Shown: positions 15,085 through 23,598 of the stretch, piece after piece
Position numbering within the stretch: position 1 is the stretch's first letter
Layout of the letters: the number at the start of each line of letters is the position of its first letter
Assembly: GCF_028283685.1 (NCBI RefSeq)
Contig: NZ_JAPWKF010000001.1
Coordinates: forward strand, 682,001 to 746,000
Direction of reading: 5' to 3'
Source: Edaphobacter sp.
GTDB lineage: Bacteria; Acidobacteriota; Terriglobia; Terriglobales; Acidobacteriaceae
Length of the DNA: 64,000 bases
The notes under the pieces: generated by a model
The model's database searches: none
What the model saw: the letters and a program-made list of their open reading frames with translations, nothing else
Told to the model about the DNA's origin: nothing
Program-made: the position numbers and the translations under genes

Positions 15085-17769
15085 ATGACGACAAAGCTTG
15101 AGACAGCGGCGCAGGTCGACTTCACCAAAGAGGTCGCAGAGTGGATTGAGGCATTCGACGAGGTCGTCGCAGGAGACTGGGAGCAGAGCGCAGAGCTGCT
15201 CGCTGCTCTGCGTACCCGTGCCCGTGAGGCAGGCGTTCCGGTCTCGAGCGATGTGACCACGCCGTACCTGAACACCATTCCCAAGCACGACGAGGTTCCA
15301 TACCCGGGCGACCGCCAGCTGGAGCGCCGCATTGAGGCTCTTCTGCGCTGGAACGCAATGGCCATGGTGCATGCGCAGAACAAGAAGGACGCGGGCATCG
15401 GCGGCCACATCTCGACGTATTCGTCGCTGGCGACCCTGCTGGAGGTCGGCTTCAATCACTTCTTCCATGCGAAGTATTCGAGCACCTCAGGTGCAGCGGA
15501 CCTTCCCGGCGACTTCGTTTACTTCCAGGGTCATGCGTCACCCGGAGTCTATTCGCGTGCCTATCTTGAGGGCCGCCTCGATGAGAAGCGCCTCAAGAAC
15601 TTCCGTCATGAGCTGCGCGGCGAGCCGGGCCTTTCGAGCTATCCACACCCCTGGCTGATGCCGGACTTCTGGCGCTTCCCTACGGTTTCGATGGGCATCG
15701 GACCGCTGAACGCGATCTACCAGGCCCGCTTCATGCGTTACCTCGAGAATCGCGGCCTGATCGAAAAGTCCGACCGCAAGGTCTGGGCTTTTGTGGGCGA
15801 CGGCGAGTCGGACGAGGTCGATACGCTGGGTGCAATCTCGCTGGGTTCGCGCGAGAAGCTGGACAACCTGATCTTCGTCGTCAACTGCAACCTGCAGCGT
15901 CTTGACGGCCCGGTTCGCGGCAACAAGCGCATTATCGACGAGCTGGAGGGTATGTTCCGCGGCGCGGGATGGAACGTCATCAAGGTCATCTGGGGTTCGG
16001 ACTGGGACGAGCTGTTCGAGCGCGACCACCAGGGACTTCTGCTGAAGCGCATGGAAGAGTGCGTTGACGGCGACTACCAGGCATTCAAGGCTAAGGGCGG
16101 CGCTTATCTGCGCGAGCACTTCTTCGGCAAGTACCCGGAGCTGCTGAAGCTGGTGGAGGACAAGACCGATGAACAGCTGGCACGTCTGCATCGCGGCGGC
16201 CACGATCCGCTGAAGATCTATAACGCCTACAAGCGCGCCCTGGAGCACAAGGGCGGTCCGACGGTGATCCTGGCCAAGACGGTCAAGGGTTATGGCCTGG
16301 GATCGACCGAGGCTCGCAATGCCTCGCACCAGGAGAAAAAGCTGACCGACGACTCGATGAAGTCGTTCATTGCTCGCTTCGAGATTCCGGTGAGCGAGGA
16401 CGCAGCCAAGAATGGCGCCTTCTTCCGTCCCGATGAGTCTGCTCCGGAGATCCAGTACCTGCATGCGCGCCGCCAGGAGCTTGGCGGTTACCTGCCGAAG
16501 CGCGAGGTTCCCAAGCTTGAGTTCAAGACCCCGGCGCTTGACACGCTGAAGGAGTGGACCGGCGGCTCAAACAACCGTGCCGTGTCGACCACCATGGGCT
16601 TCGTCAGCCTGCTGCGCCACCTGTTGAAGGACCCCGGCTTCGGTAAGCTCGTCGTCCCGATCGTCCCCGATGAAGGACGTACCTTTGGCCTGGAATCGGT
16701 TATCAAGCAGGTAGGCATCTACGCCTCTGAGGGTCAGAAGTACATTCCGCACGACTCGGACATGCTGCTGAGCTATCGCGAAGAGAAGAACGGCCAGATC
16801 CTCGAAGAGGGCATCACCGAGGCGGGTTCCATGGCCTCATTCACGGCTGCGGGAACGGCGTATGCCAACTACAACCTGCCGACGATCCCCTTCTACATGT
16901 ACTACTCGATGTTCGGCTTCCAGCGCATCGGCGACATGGCATGGGCGTTTGCGGACTCGCGCGGCAAGGGCTTCCTGATGGGCGGCACCGCAGGACGCAC
17001 CACAATGCTGGGTGAAGGCCTGCAGCACCAGGACGGCCACAGCCACGTGCTCTCGAGCACGGTTCCCACCTGCCTGAGCTACGATCCGGCCTTCGTCTAC
17101 GAGCTGGCGGTTGTGGTGCGGGATGGCCTGCGCCGGATGTATGAAAACGGCGAGGACTGCTTCTACTACATCACCATGTACAACGAGGACTACGCGATGC
17201 CGGCGATGCCGGAGGGCGTAACGGAAGGAATCCTCCGCGGCATGTACAAGCTGAAGCCGGCGATCAAGGGCGAGGCGGTTGCGCAGTTGTTCGGCAGCGG
17301 CCCCATCCTCAACGAGGTGCTTCGCGCGCAGGAGATCCTCTCGTCGAAGTACAAGGTGGAGACGGATGTGTGGAGCGTCACCAGCTACACCGAGGTGCGC
17401 CGCGATGCTCTCTCGACGGAGCGCTGGAACCGCCTGCACCCGGCGGAGGCCCTGAAGAAGAACTATCTTGAGACGGCGCTTGAGGGAGCTAACGGACCCA
17501 TCATCGCAGCGAGCGACTATATGAAGGTGCTGCCTGATGCCCTGTCGCCGTGGCTGCCGGGCCGCCTGGTTACGCTGGGAACGGACGGCTTCGGACGCAG
17601 TGACAACCGTGAACACCTGCGGCGCCACTTCGAGGTCAGCGCCGAGGCGATCGCCGGAGCAACGCTCTCGCGTCTGGCTCGCGATGGCAAGATCAAGCCC
17701 AAGACTGCCCAGAAGGCACTTGCGGAGCTTGGTCTCGATACCGAAGCGGTCGATCCGGCTCGCGCGTAA
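15085..17769 (+). CDS. aceE: Pyruvate dehydrogenase E1, homodimeric type
   Basis: The thiamine-diphosphate E1 component that decarboxylates pyruvate and acetylates the lipoyl arm of E2. The 894 residues match the homodimeric AceE class. The ThDP motif begins GDG at 238-240 and continues to a conserved Asn in the VVNCNLQ segment. The transketolase-like middle domain contains SNNRAVSTTMGF and the C-terminal domain follows. The ATG at 15085 is chosen over a TTG at 15076. E2 and E3 genes are absent here. The next gene encodes an E1-alpha-like protein, an odd partner because AceE needs none. Confidence 0.95.
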   Translation: MTTKLETAAQVDFTKEVAEWIEAFDEVVAGDWEQSAELLAALRTRAREAGVPVSSDVTTPYLNTIPKHDEVPYPGDRQLERRIEALLRWNAMAMVHAQNKKDAGIGGHISTYSSLATLLEVGFNHFFHAKYSSTSGAADLPGDFVYFQGHASPGVYSRAYLEGRLDEKRLKNFRHELRGEPGLSSYPHPWLMPDFWRFPTVSMGIGPLNAIYQARFMRYLENRGLIEKSDRKVWAFVGDGESDEVDTLGAISLGSREKLDNLIFVVNCNLQRLDGPVRGNKRIIDELEGMFRGAGWNVIKVIWGSDWDELFERDHQGLLLKRMEECVDGDYQAFKAKGGAYLREHFFGKYPELLKLVEDKTDEQLARLHRGGHDPLKIYNAYKRALEHKGGPTVILAKTVKGYGLGSTEARNASHQEKKLTDDSMKSFIARFEIPVSEDAAKNGAFFRPDESAPEIQYLHARRQELGGYLPKREVPKLEFKTPALDTLKEWTGGSNNRAVSTTMGFVSLLRHLLKDPGFGKLVVPIVPDEGRTFGLESVIKQVGIYASEGQKYIPHDSDMLLSYREEKNGQILEEGITEAGSMASFTAAGTAYANYNLPTIPFYMYYSMFGFQRIGDMAWAFADSRGKGFLMGGTAGRTTMLGEGLQHQDGHSHVLSSTVPTCLSYDPAFVYELAVVVRDGLRRMYENGEDCFYYITMYNEDYAMPAMPEGVTEGILRGMYKLKPAIKGEAVAQLFGSGPILNEVLRAQEILSSKYKVETDVWSVTSYTEVRRDALSTERWNRLHPAEALKKNYLETALEGANGPIIAASDYMKVLPDALSPWLPGRLVTLGTDGFGRSDNREHLRRHFEVSAEAIAGATLSRLARDGKIKPKTAQKALAELGLDTEAVDPARA

Positions 17770-17795
17770 CGCGACCAGAACTACACCACGATCAG

Positions 17796-17822
17796 GAGGG
17801 TTCCTCTGCGGGAACCCTCTTC
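17796..17822 (+). terminator. Hairpin between aceE and the E1-alpha-like gene
   Basis: A 9-bp stem (17796-17804 with 17811-17819) with a 6-base loop is followed by tttcg-like pyrimidines. It lies 26 bases after aceE and 25 before the next start, so it may end transcription or partly attenuate read-through. Confidence 0.55.
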
Positions 17823-17847
17823 GTGCATTGCAAGGAGACGTACGAGG

Positions 17848-18684
17848 ATGGCGGTGAAGAGCAAGGGAGAGGCCGGCGAGAATCCGCTGGTACCAAACGC
17901 AACTTTACGGACGCTTTACGGGACGATGCTCGAGGCCAGGAAGCTGGAAGAGGCGATCGCGGCAAAAGCCAGGGGCTCGAAGTTGAAGATCTCTTCGATT
18001 CGCGGCGAAGAGGCGATTCGCGCAAGCTCGGTGCTGCAACTGGGTCAGGAAGACCTGGTAAGCGATGTAACGGCGGGTCCGGGCATGGGGCTTCTTCTCG
18101 GGGCGGAACCTCGTGAACTGCTCAAGGCCTACACCTCTACCAAGAAGAATCACTTGCCGGCGATCTCGCGGCTGCTTGCGCCGATCAGCGAGCCTTTACG
18201 TCGGCTGGAGGTGGCTTTGGGGGCAGCTTACGCGCTCAAAGCCCAGCAGAAGCAGGGTGTGGTGGTTGCGTTTATTCCCCGCCTCGACCTGAGCGATGCG
18301 CAGTATCGACGGATCCTGCGCCCTGCCGCGTCGAACGAACTTCCACTCATCCTGGTTGTGCTTCCCTCATCGAAGACTGGTGGCAGCCACGCATTGATCT
18401 CCAAGGTGTCGGGCAAGGCCGGCGTACCCGGCATCCCGGTGGACGCCTCGGACTCCGTGGCGCTCTATCGCGTGGTTCAGGAGTCCCTGGGACGAACGCG
18501 GGGCGGAGACGGCCCCGTGCTGATCGAATGCGTCCGATGGAAGCCAGTGGGAGGCAAGGTCTCTGCGGCCACTCAGGACCCGATAACGTACCTCGCACAT
18601 TTCCTGCTCGGCAAGAAAATCGTTAGCGAAAAGTGGCTGATACAAGCAGACAGGATCGCAGGCAAGCGCCTCAGTCCTCGCTAA
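17848..18684 (+). CDS. E1-alpha-like dehydrogenase subunit lacking the ThDP motif
   Basis: A 278-residue protein that follows the plan of pyruvate/branched-chain dehydrogenase E1 alpha: LRTLYGTMLEARKLEEAI at the start, RGEEAIRASSVLQLGQEDLV near 50, and PGIPVDASDSVALYRVVQE and GPVLIECVRW near 195-230. Where E1 alpha has the thiamine-diphosphate loop (GDG followed by Asn), this protein reads VVVAFIPRLDLSDAQYRR, without GDG. It is therefore probably not a catalyst on its own. It may be structural or regulatory, or an eroded paralogue that is still translated. It follows aceE by 78 bases across a hairpin. No E1-beta gene is present. Confidence 0.8.
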   Translation: MAVKSKGEAGENPLVPNATLRTLYGTMLEARKLEEAIAAKARGSKLKISSIRGEEAIRASSVLQLGQEDLVSDVTAGPGMGLLLGAEPRELLKAYTSTKKNHLPAISRLLAPISEPLRRLEVALGAAYALKAQQKQGVVVAFIPRLDLSDAQYRRILRPAASNELPLILVVLPSSKTGGSHALISKVSGKAGVPGIPVDASDSVALYRVVQESLGRTRGGDGPVLIECVRWKPVGGKVSAATQDPITYLAHFLLGKKIVSEKWLIQADRIAGKRLSPR

Positions 18685-18706
18685 CTCTACGTTAGCGAGG
18701 ACTGAG
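18670..18706. terminator. Bidirectional stem-loop between convergent genes
   Basis: A perfect 16-bp inverted repeat (18670-18685 with 18691-18706, loop tctac) overlaps the last codons of the E1-alpha-like gene and lies just beyond the stop of the convergent UDP-xylose synthase gene. There is no strong T-tract on either side, but position and symmetry suit a shared terminator. Confidence 0.6.
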
Positions 18707-18716
18707 ATCTCAACAA

Positions 18717-19655
18717 TCAGCCGTTGCTGGACTGGAAGTATGTGAGAGAACGCTCGAGCCCCTCACGCAGGGGAACCTTCGGCTCCCATCCGAGCAACGT
18801 CTTTGCGCGGGTAATGTCAGGGCGACGACGAGTCGGATCATCCTGAGGAAGCGGCTTACGCACAATTTCAGATTTAGAGCCAGTCACCGACAATACTTCA
18901 TTGGCGCATTCTAAAATCGTCCATTCGATAGGATTGCCAATATTGACAGGCAAGTGTTCCTCAGAACGAGAGAGTCGCACGATCCCATCGATCAGGTCAG
19001 AGACGTAACAGAAGCTGCGCGTTTGGCTTCCATCTCCGTAAATCGTGATCGGCTCTCCTCGAAGAGCCTGGATCATAAAGTTCGAGATCACACGACCGTC
19101 ATTGAACGCCAGCCGGGGGCCATAGGTATTGAAGATACGCACGAGATGCGTGTTGACGCCGTGATAGCGATGATAGGCCGTCACCATAGCCTCGGAGAAG
19201 CGTTTGGCCTCGTCGTAGACCGAGCGGGGTCCTACTGGATTCACATTGCCCCAATAGCTCTCCACTTGAGGATGTACTTCCGGATCTCCGTAGCACTCAG
19301 ATGTGGAGGCATGCAAATAGCCAGCGTTGTACTTCTTTGCAATCTCAAGCGTGTTCTGCGTACCGATAGAGCCGACTTCGAGGGTCTGGATGCCGAGGCG
19401 GTGATAATCGACAGGACTGGCCGGCGATGCGAAGTTGAAGACATAATCGACAGGGCCGGGATCGAAAGCGCGCGTGATGTCCTGCTCAAGAAAGCTGAAG
19501 CGGGACTCCCCTGCGAGGTGCGCTAGATTCGTGCTCTTCCCCGTTGCAAAGTTGTCGCTGCCTATAACCTTATGCCCCTCGTTGAGCAGGGTGTCACAGA
19601 GATGTGATCCAAGAAAACCCGCGGCTCCTGTCACAAGGATGGTCTGAGACGACAT
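18717..19655 (-). CDS. UDP-glucuronate decarboxylase (UDP-xylose synthase)
   Basis: An extended short-chain dehydrogenase of 312 residues. It would turn UDP-glucuronate into UDP-xylose with an internal NAD cycle. The NAD loop is [13 protein letters not shown] at the N-terminus and the catalytic Tyr-Lys pair is in YDEAKR near 147. [15 protein letters not shown] and RIFNTYGPR are typical of the UXS group rather than UDP-glucose epimerase. The gene lies downstream of the UDP-glucose dehydrogenase gene that makes its substrate, 110 bases away across a hairpin. The product likely feeds polysaccharide synthesis. Confidence 0.92.
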   Translation of the reverse strand: MSSQTILVTGAAGFLGSHLCDTLLNEGHKVIGSDNFATGKSTNLAHLAGESRFSFLEQDITRAFDPGPVDYVFNFASPASPVDYHRLGIQTLEVGSIGTQNTLEIAKKYNAGYLHASTSECYGDPEVHPQVESYWGNVNPVGPRSVYDEAKRFSEAMVTAYHRYHGVNTHLVRIFNTYGPRLAFNDGRVISNFMIQALRGEPITIYGDGSQTRSFCYVSDLIDGIVRLSRSEEHLPVNIGNPIEWTILECANEVLSVTGSKSEIVRKPLPQDDPTRRRPDITRAKTLLGWEPKVPLREGLERSLTYFQSSNG

Positions 19656-19717
19656 GGCAAAACCTTTCTAAGCCGTCCTCTGGACAGGCCGTAGGTGAAA
19701 AATGGGCCAGATGATTG

Positions 19718-19760
19718 GCGAGGGCTTCGGCATCCATATTGCCTTTGCCGAAGCCCTCGC
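19718..19760 (-). terminator. Hairpin in the ugd-uxs gap
   Basis: A 14-bp perfect stem (19718-19731 with 19747-19760) with a 15-base loop lies five bases after the UDP-glucose dehydrogenase stop codon. A TTTTT run follows only about 15 bases further on the minus strand, so it may be a partial terminator or a message-stabilising structure that sets the ratio of the two enzymes. Confidence 0.5.
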
Positions 19761-19765
19761 GCTGA

Positions 19766-21175
19766 TCAATGGGACGCAGCTGCCAGATCACGAACAGGAT
19801 GAGCCGCTGGACGTCCTACGCTGATGTACGTGAATCCTTGATCCGCCACTACCTGCGGGTCATACAGGTTGCGTCCATCAATGATGATCGAGTAACGCAG
19901 CGACTGATCGAGGCGCTTAAGATCGAGTTCGCCAAACTCAGACCAATCCGTGAGGATCAACAGAGCATCCGCATCTGAAGCTGCGTCGTAGGCATCGCTG
20001 GCGTAACGGAGGTTCGCGCTGGCAGGCAGAACCTGTTCTGTACGGGATATCGCCGCCGGGTCAAACGCAGCGATGCTGCAGCCTTCCGCAATCAGCATCT
20101 TGACGATCTCGATCGCCGGGGATTCGCGGATATCGTCCGTATCCCCCTTGAATGCAAGGCCAAGCACACCGAGCTTCTTGCCACGGAGGTTCCACAGCGC
20201 CGCACGCACCTTGCTGACAAAGCGCTTCTTTTGCTGCACATTGATCTTCTCGACCTCGGTCAGCAGGCTGAAATCAATGCCCATCTGATCGGCCACCGAA
20301 CGGAACGCAGCGACGTCCTTCGGAAAGCAGGAGCCACCATATCCAATACCGGGACGCAGGAACTTGGGGCCGATGCGTGTATCGAGACCGATGCCTTTGG
20401 CAACCTGCTCGACATTCGCATCTGCTGTTTCGCAGAGGTTCGAAACCGCGTTAATAAAAGAGATCTTGAGCGCCAGAAAGGCATTGGACGCATGTTTGAT
20501 GATCTCCGCGCTTTTCGTGGAGGTCAGCAGCAGCGGTGGAGGTTCAGCCACGGAGCAAATGCCGGGGATGCCGTCTTCGCGCTTGTAATACTCGCCCGTT
20601 GTCAGAGGAGCATAGATGTCGCGAAGAAGATTCCCTGCCCGCTCGCTATCCGCGCCGACGACGATGCGGTCGGGATGCAGAAAGTCGGCAACGGCAGTAC
20701 CTTCGCGCAGGAACTCGGGATTGGAGACGACGTCGAAGAGCTCGCGGTCGATACCGTTGCGCACCAAAGCGCGGCTGATCCATTCGTTGGTGTAGACCGG
20801 AACCGTGCTCTTCTCGACGATCACCTTATATGTGGTGAGCGAGCGGGCAATCTCACAGGCAACGGCCTCCACATAAGAGAGATCGGCATCTCCGGTCTCG
20901 CTCTGGGGCGTGCCGACGGCGATAAAGATCGCCGAACAGGTTCGAGTGGCATCCGCCAGATCCGTCGTAAAACGCACCTTGCCGTTGCGATATCGCTCGA
21001 GCAGCTCTGGAAGGTAATGCTCATGGATCAGGCTATCTCCCCCCTGCAGAGCCTTTACCTTACGTTCGTCGTTATCAACGCAGATCACATCGTGCCCCAT
21101 CTCGGCGAAGCAGACGGCAGCAACAAGACCAACATATCCGGAACCGACAACTGCGATGGAAATAGCTTTGCTCAT
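19766..21175 (-). CDS. ugd: UDP-glucose 6-dehydrogenase
   Basis: Oxidises UDP-glucose to UDP-glucuronate in two NAD-dependent steps. The protein has 469 residues from the ATG at 21175, which follows AAAGGA; the frame runs on to 21412 but the extra part does not look like the family. The Rossmann motif is VVGSGYVGLV, the substrate lysine region is STKSAEIIKHASNAFLA, and the catalytic Cys is in GYGGSCFPKD near 275. The C-terminal UDP-binding domain has GLAFKGDTDDIRESPA. It precedes UDP-xylose synthase, so the two make UDP-xylose together. Confidence 0.94.
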   Translation of the reverse strand: MSKAISIAVVGSGYVGLVAAVCFAEMGHDVICVDNDERKVKALQGGDSLIHEHYLPELLERYRNGKVRFTTDLADATRTCSAIFIAVGTPQSETGDADLSYVEAVACEIARSLTTYKVIVEKSTVPVYTNEWISRALVRNGIDRELFDVVSNPEFLREGTAVADFLHPDRIVVGADSERAGNLLRDIYAPLTTGEYYKREDGIPGICSVAEPPPLLLTSTKSAEIIKHASNAFLALKISFINAVSNLCETADANVEQVAKGIGLDTRIGPKFLRPGIGYGGSCFPKDVAAFRSVADQMGIDFSLLTEVEKINVQQKKRFVSKVRAALWNLRGKKLGVLGLAFKGDTDDIRESPAIEIVKMLIAEGCSIAAFDPAAISRTEQVLPASANLRYASDAYDAASDADALLILTDWSEFGELDLKRLDQSLRYSIIIDGRNLYDPQVVADQGFTYISVGRPAAHPVRDLAAASH

Positions 21176-21639
21176 AAGTCCTTTTGGGGAGTCATCCTTT
21201 GGTTTGGGCTGCTTCAAGCATATCTGACTCCAGGTTTTTACATGGAGTCGGTTTTCATGAAATAGACAGAGGCAAATCCAGAATACGCAAATCCCCCCTG
21301 CAGCAGCAATCCTCCACCATTGAAGGGCAATATGCAGGGACGTTATTAACATTAGAAGACAACGTGAGGAGTCTGTTTCGGGGCGGAAGCCATCCAGAGG
21401 ATGACCGCACAATCCATCAAGGCGTCCATGCGTCGTCGCCCGCGCTCAGTTTGGCGTTTCTGCACGACATAACCATGAACCGCATCATGAAGCAGCTGAT
21501 AAATACAACGTGGCAGGTCCTTCGCGTCGTCGAGATCTGAAGCTCTGTGATTTGATGGGGGAGAGATGCGCCTGGGCCAGCATCCGTAGTCAACACAGTC
21601 TGTGGAAGAGCATCTACTCTGGCTTCCGACCCCAGAAGT
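21176..21639. other. Intergenic region without a supported gene
   Basis: About 460 bases hold the ugd promoter side and the downstream side of the response-regulator gene. Open frames here have no family resemblance and overlap each other. A 7-bp inverted repeat (21226-21232 with 21243-21249, gactcca/tggagtc) in the ugd leader could be a small regulatory hairpin. I see nothing else. Confidence 0.5.
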
Positions 21640-21672
21640 GAAAGACCGCCGCCCCCACTCGGGGACGACGGC
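21640..21672 (-). terminator. Terminator of the single-domain response regulator
   Basis: On the minus strand, a 12-pair stem (21661-21672 with 21645-21656, including G-U pairs) with loop GAGT is followed by CTTTCACTT. It lies 26 bases past the stop codon at 21699. Confidence 0.6.
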
Positions 21673-21698
21673 CGGTTGATGGCGTAGCTGAGGCTGCT

Positions 21699-22079
21699 TT
21701 ATCCGCGCAGCTTAGCGAGCAGATCGGTGGGATGGACTGGCTTGGCCAGAATCTCGAATTCATGCCCCTGTTCGCGTGCCTTTTCCAGCAGGTCTGCCGT
21801 GGCGGCCTGGCCGGAGAAGAGCAGGATCTTGCACTTCGGCAACTTTTCCCGTGTGATGATGGCGGCCTCAATGCCCGTCATGCCCGTCATAATGACGTCA
21901 CTGATCAGCATGTCGGGTTGAAAGCTATCCAGTAGTTCAACAGCTTTTTCGCCGCTAAAGACAGCGCGCGCCTCGAATCCTGCCTGGTTCAGGATGATGG
22001 CCAAGGTATTGGCGATCACCTGCTCGTCATCGGCGACGAGAACCTTAGGCTTCCCTGGAGTGGACGGCATCTCAGACAT
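21699..22079 (-). CDS. Single-domain response regulator (CheY-like)
   Basis: A 126-residue receiver domain with all key residues: the acidic pair Asp17-Asp18, phosphorylation site Asp61 in LISDVIM, a switch Ser in LLFSGQ, and Lys-Pro in ILAKPVHP near the end. There is no output domain, so it must act by protein contact or in a phosphorelay. I start at the ATG at 22079, nine bases after GGGGAAG; an ATG at 22097 lacks a ribosome-binding site. No histidine kinase is adjacent. Confidence 0.85.
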   Translation of the reverse strand: MSEMPSTPGKPKVLVADDEQVIANTLAIILNQAGFEARAVFSGEKAVELLDSFQPDMLISDVIMTGMTGIEAAIITREKLPKCKILLFSGQAATADLLEKAREQGHEFEILAKPVHPTDLLAKLRG

Positions 22080-22245
22080 GCTTATGTTCTTCCCCATTTT
22101 TCTATTTCGTTAGGTCACTGGAATGCGATCTGCGTACGTCGCTTTACCATGGTTCTATGGACTAATGATACGCTGACCGCAGAGTCTTCGGACAGACACC
22201 GCAGCAATTCCAATTGATCTATCCTACACGTTACACACACCTTCT

Positions 22246-23598
22246 ATGCAGCCAGCGATCATACGCGCCGAACAGGTCGAAAAATACTATGCGCAGCCGA
22301 GCGAGAATCGCATTCAGGTTATCTCGCCCACGGATCTCTCCATCAGCGAGGGAGAGATCGTCGCGCTCCTGGGACCGTCCGGCTCCGGGAAATCGACCCT
22401 GCTGCGCATGCTCACCGGGCTGTCGATACCATCGGCAGGCAGTGTGTACTGGCACGAAAAGCCGATCGCTTCGGCCGATGTCAATGTCTCCATCGTCTTC
22501 CAGAGCTTTGCCCTCTTTCCCTGGCTGACGGTCTTCGAGAACGTCGAGGCCCCGCTGAAGGCGCGTGGCATGGATCCGGCTGAACGGCGCAAGCGCGCCA
22601 TGAAGATTCTCGACACGGTTGGACTGGACGGCTTCCAGGCGGCGTACCCCAAGGAGCTCTCGGGCGGCATGCGGCAGCGCGTGGGATTTGCCCGCGCCCT
22701 GGTCGTCGAACCAGAGGTGCTCTTCATGGATGAGCCCTTCTCCGCGCTCGACGTACTCACCGCCGAAAACCTGCGCTCGGAGTTGTTGGAGCTCTGGCAG
22801 AACAAGACGATCCCGACGCGGGCCATCTTCATCGTGACGCACAATATCGAGGAGGCCGTCCTGCTGGCGGACCGCATCATTGTGCTGGGTCGCAATCCCG
22901 GCCACGTCCGCACCGACTTCCGTGTCTCGCTGGCGCACCCGCGGGACCGCAAGGCTGCTGCCTTCACCCAGCTGGTCGACTACATCTACAAAGTGCTCAC
23001 GCAGCCGGACGCGCAACCCCCTGCACTGCCGCAGACGGCGACCGGGCGCAAAGTTCGCGACCAGCGCCATATGCAATATCAGATGCTGCCTCATGCGCGG
23101 CCTGGCGGCATCGCCGGTCTGCTGGAGCTGCTGGTCGATCACAACGGCCGGGACGACATCTACAAGCTGGCCGACGATCTCGCCTTCGAGATCGATGACC
23201 TGCTTCCTATCGTCGACGCCGCGCAGATTCTGGGCTTCCTGAAGGTCACCGAGGGCGACGCAGTGATTACGCCAACGGGTACGGAGTTTGCCAACTCGGA
23301 GATCCTGCGTCAGAAGGAGCTCTTCCGTACCGCTGCGCTTGAAAATGTCCTGCTGCTGCGCCAGATCGTTCGCGCCATTGAGGCCAAGAGCGACAAGAAT
23401 GTCTCGGAGGAGTTCTTCCACGATGTGCTGGACGAGCAGTTCAGCGAAGACGAGACGCTGCGTCAGCTGGAGACGGCGATTAACTGGGGCCGCTACGCCG
23501 AACTGTTCGACTACGACGCCTCCCGCCGGCGCTTCATGCTGCCGGAGAACGAGAACCCCGAGGCAGAGTCGGAAGCAGCATCGGAGATCGACGCATGA
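22246..23598 (+). CDS. NitT/TauT-type ABC transporter ATPase with C-terminal AAA-associated domain
   Basis: A 450-residue ATPase. The ABC domain (about 1-250) has Walker A GPSGSGKST (43-51), the signature LSGGMRQRVGFARA near 139 and Walker B LFMDEPFSALD near 163. It is most like nitrate/sulfonate/taurine importers. The C-terminal part (about 275-430) is the AAA-associated domain of unknown function found only in some of these ATPases, with the segment ARPGGIAGLLELLVDH. The next gene overlaps by four bases and encodes the permease. No substrate-binding protein is nearby, so the substrate cannot be named. There is little room for a leader, and no clear ribosome-binding site. Confidence 0.9.
   Translation: MQPAIIRAEQVEKYYAQPSENRIQVISPTDLSISEGEIVALLGPSGSGKSTLLRMLTGLSIPSAGSVYWHEKPIASADVNVSIVFQSFALFPWLTVFENVEAPLKARGMDPAERRKRAMKILDTVGLDGFQAAYPKELSGGMRQRVGFARALVVEPEVLFMDEPFSALDVLTAENLRSELLELWQNKTIPTRAIFIVTHNIEEAVLLADRIIVLGRNPGHVRTDFRVSLAHPRDRKAAAFTQLVDYIYKVLTQPDAQPPALPQTATGRKVRDQRHMQYQMLPHARPGGIAGLLELLVDHNGRDDIYKLADDLAFEIDDLLPIVDAAQILGFLKVTEGDAVITPTGTEFANSEILRQKELFRTAALENVLLLRQIVRAIEAKSDKNVSEEFFHDVLDEQFSEDETLRQLETAINWGRYAELFDYDASRRRFMLPENENPEAESEAASEIDA

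Noticed and set aside
21176..21412. N-terminal extension of UDP-glucose dehydrogenase
   Set aside because: The Rossmann motif begins right after the ATG at 21175, which has its own AGGA site; the extension has no similarity to the family.
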